22,437 nt of DNA from DSOS01 sp035286585 (GTDB lineage Bacteria; Chloroflexota; Anaerolineae; Anaerolineales; UBA4823), in contig DATEDC010000008.1 in assembly GCA_035286585.1 (NCBI GenBank), forward strand, positions 1-22,437. The letters are read 5' to 3'. The first letter of the stretch is position 1. The number at the start of each line of letters is the position of its first letter. Shown piece after piece: positions 22,001-22,437 of this stretch. The notes below the pieces were generated by a model. It did not search any database. It worked only from the letters and a program-made list of their open reading frames with translations, and had not been told where the DNA came from. The position numbers and the translations under genes are program-made.

Positions 22001-22437
22001 TGGCTTCTACCGCCTGGTGAAGCCCATCCGACCAGCGCCTTCCGGGCATCAAGCGACCAGTGAATTCGTCAACGATGACCACCTTACCCGCCTGCACCAG
22101 ATACTCTTTATTGCGCTGGAATAAATGCTGAGCGCGCAAAGCCTGCTCCAGGTAACCCAACATGCGGGCTTGCTCTGGGGTAACGTCTTCAGGGCGATCG
22201 GGATCGCGCAAAGCCATCCCCAGCAGATCTTCGACGTGCGCTTCGCCGATTTCGGTAAGGGTCACCGTCCTGTCTTTTTCACTGACTTCATAATCTTCCA
22301 GGCGGAGCTGCTTGACGACCTGCGCCATGCGCACGTACCACTCCGCTTCGTCCTGGGCTGGGCCGGAGATGATCAGGGGCGTGCGCGCTTCATCGATGAG
22401 CACATTGTCCACCTCATCGATGATCGCGTAGTGATGG
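19056..22437 (-). CDS. secA: Preprotein translocase ATPase SecA, long form (N-terminus beyond window)
   Basis: Secretory motor that drives preproteins through SecYEG. The visible 1126 residues begin inside nucleotide-binding domain 1 at HHYAIIDEVDNVLIDEARTP (Walker B DEVD); about 200 residues, including Walker A, lie off the window. Then come the preprotein cross-linking domain (EYLVQAGKVVIVDEFTGRLMPGR), domain 2 (GTTSVELSER, TNMAGRGVDI, RIDNQLRGRAARQGDPGSSR) and the helical scaffold (LLEYDDVLNDQR). Three stretches exceed standard SecA: about 40 residues before WKRKDYPDVVYRTE, about 90 residues at 21288-21560, and about 300 extra within 19404-20606. The total would be about 1300 against the usual 830-900. 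The zinc-binding Cys tail is absent; it ends in KGKKRRRKRR. Open frame is continuous, so these are insertions, not errors. Confidence 0.95.
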   Translation of the reverse strand, partial: HHYAIIDEVDNVLIDEARTPLIISGPAQDEAEWYVRMAQVVKQLRLEDYEVSEKDRTVTLTEIGEAHVEDLLGMALRDPDRPEDVTPEQARMLGYLEQALRAQHLFQRNKEYLVQAGKVVIVDEFTGRLMPGRRWSDGLHQAVEAKEGARVQPENVTYATITIQNYFRMYEKLAGMSGTALTEAEEFDKIYSLGVLAIPTNLEYQASRPDSDLEQVEDRDQAGYKYTYYAHRSDPNKVQVFWKRKDYPDVVYRTEEAKLRAICQEILQYHSLGRPILVGTTSVELSERLSARLRAEPLRRLAQVLLLRQTWFEKNDRVEDGRQVPELQFLNAQLDQLDIGAMRKLSRELGISFNPEEAENVDRLLFVLALQSASRERLVAALKGGISHQVLNARKHTEESQIIARGGEFGAVTIATNMAGRGVDIKLGGEFYERTLAIINRVLMRAGFHEAYDMTMEERLQALEKMNPDQYGIYGEQVSAFFNYMKRMKLVKELGGLHVIGSVRHEARRIDNQLRGRAARQGDPGSSRFYLSMEDDLMRLFGGQQADALMQRMKIDDAMPLEVGLVSRIVEQSQTRVEGANFDVRKHLLEYDDVLNDQRAKIYAQRNIIFAKDDLSEDVTEMLRLEVSRRVPEALEDAEGPWKLIAWLDQVQPPLPHNGVIFPSYSLKLLVEHLTANAQTLDAQTVLERLLEIARQALIAEENHLLKTVDLLLNQAQDRMELQLAERNESVDTFLEGLELADETDTRSSRQVVDELTSAVRLPIKLSAHQQRLLLEDPDDVADEIYAQVENQLIAQAVTRLIGSIERRLDEGLDLDSSALSLGDFNQLADLVLMAIQSIYQRRRERYLGDGAGSQIAKDLEAGLGRLGSSLNANLLYQLLIMMPQGARAAFDKKTHRRVFLRTTRFTYNFYVAQLLEGRDPQEISEDVLSHLEKAQEFLKMSWGAHEWNRIASAAFNELDQTTQRGLRNVLEGELFQQHDNQPLKSLAGEHRQVVVSELGRQALTEIYRQLLLQVITELWVDYLTQMEALRISIGLEAYAQRDPLVQYKSRAYALFQELLANIRLSIVSKMFTFRPRDLSSVQTTVSRVEAPEIEAGEPEMVTETQSQPEKYDSPAKGKKRRRKRR

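Noticed and set aside
1..22437. tRNA genes, CRISPR arrays, transposons, prophage
   Set aside because: I looked for cloverleaf ends, regularly spaced repeats and integrase or transposase motifs and saw none that I could support.

Overview
The window reads as a stretch of a free-living bacterial chromosome, moderately GC-rich, most likely from the Chloroflexota (Anaerolineae-like). That placement is inference: it rests on the very long SecA with large internal insertions, the BFN-type nuclease, a DnaB-DnaD-DnaC-like replication cluster and a split B12-dependent mutase subunit next to MeaB. No 16S, transposase, phage or CRISPR sequence is visible. Almost all of it is core housekeeping DNA, with a few unusual genes between.

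Layout. 1-30: perfect palindrome at the window edge. 128-763: cyclase-family metal hydrolase with its own promoter. 777-1261 (-): RNase P RNA (rnpB). Its promoter stands back-to-back with that of rpsT (S20, TTG start, 1448-1723), which ends in a clear terminator. 1914-6394: argS, a COG2403 GTPase resembling cyclic 2,3-diphosphoglycerate synthetase, and an orphan beta-class DNA methyltransferase. 6457-7113 (-): OmpR-type regulator whose receiver has lost the phosphorylation residues. 7410-7970: bifunctional-nuclease (DUF151) protein. 8064-11757: a replication cluster of dnaB helicase, a DnaD-domain protein, a helicase-loader-like ATPase containing TWO AAA+ modules, and a small Cys/His protein with a His-rich tail.

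11862-12914: elongated isochorismatase/nicotinamidase-like hydrolase. 12982-13186: promoter, structured RNA with a 17-codon ORF and a strong intrinsic terminator, lying just before a DUF4287/AHSA1-like gene (13232-13843). 13940-15396: B12-binding methylmalonyl-CoA mutase subunit and its GTPase chaperone MeaB. 15508-17947: prs, mutM and a membrane-anchored protein of unknown function. On the minus strand, 17952-19007 is adenosine deaminase (add), preceded by secA, which runs off the right edge.

Working together: dnaB, the DnaD-like protein and the tandem ATPase probably form the helicase-loading part of the primosome. The mutase subunit and MeaB serve B12-dependent propionyl/methylmalonyl-CoA metabolism. 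add and prs belong to purine salvage and PRPP supply. The two least ordinary items are the double-AAA+ loader (10097-11521) and the leader-like RNA at 13017-13186, in which a hairpin loop carries a perfect complement of the short ORF's Shine-Dalgarno sequence.
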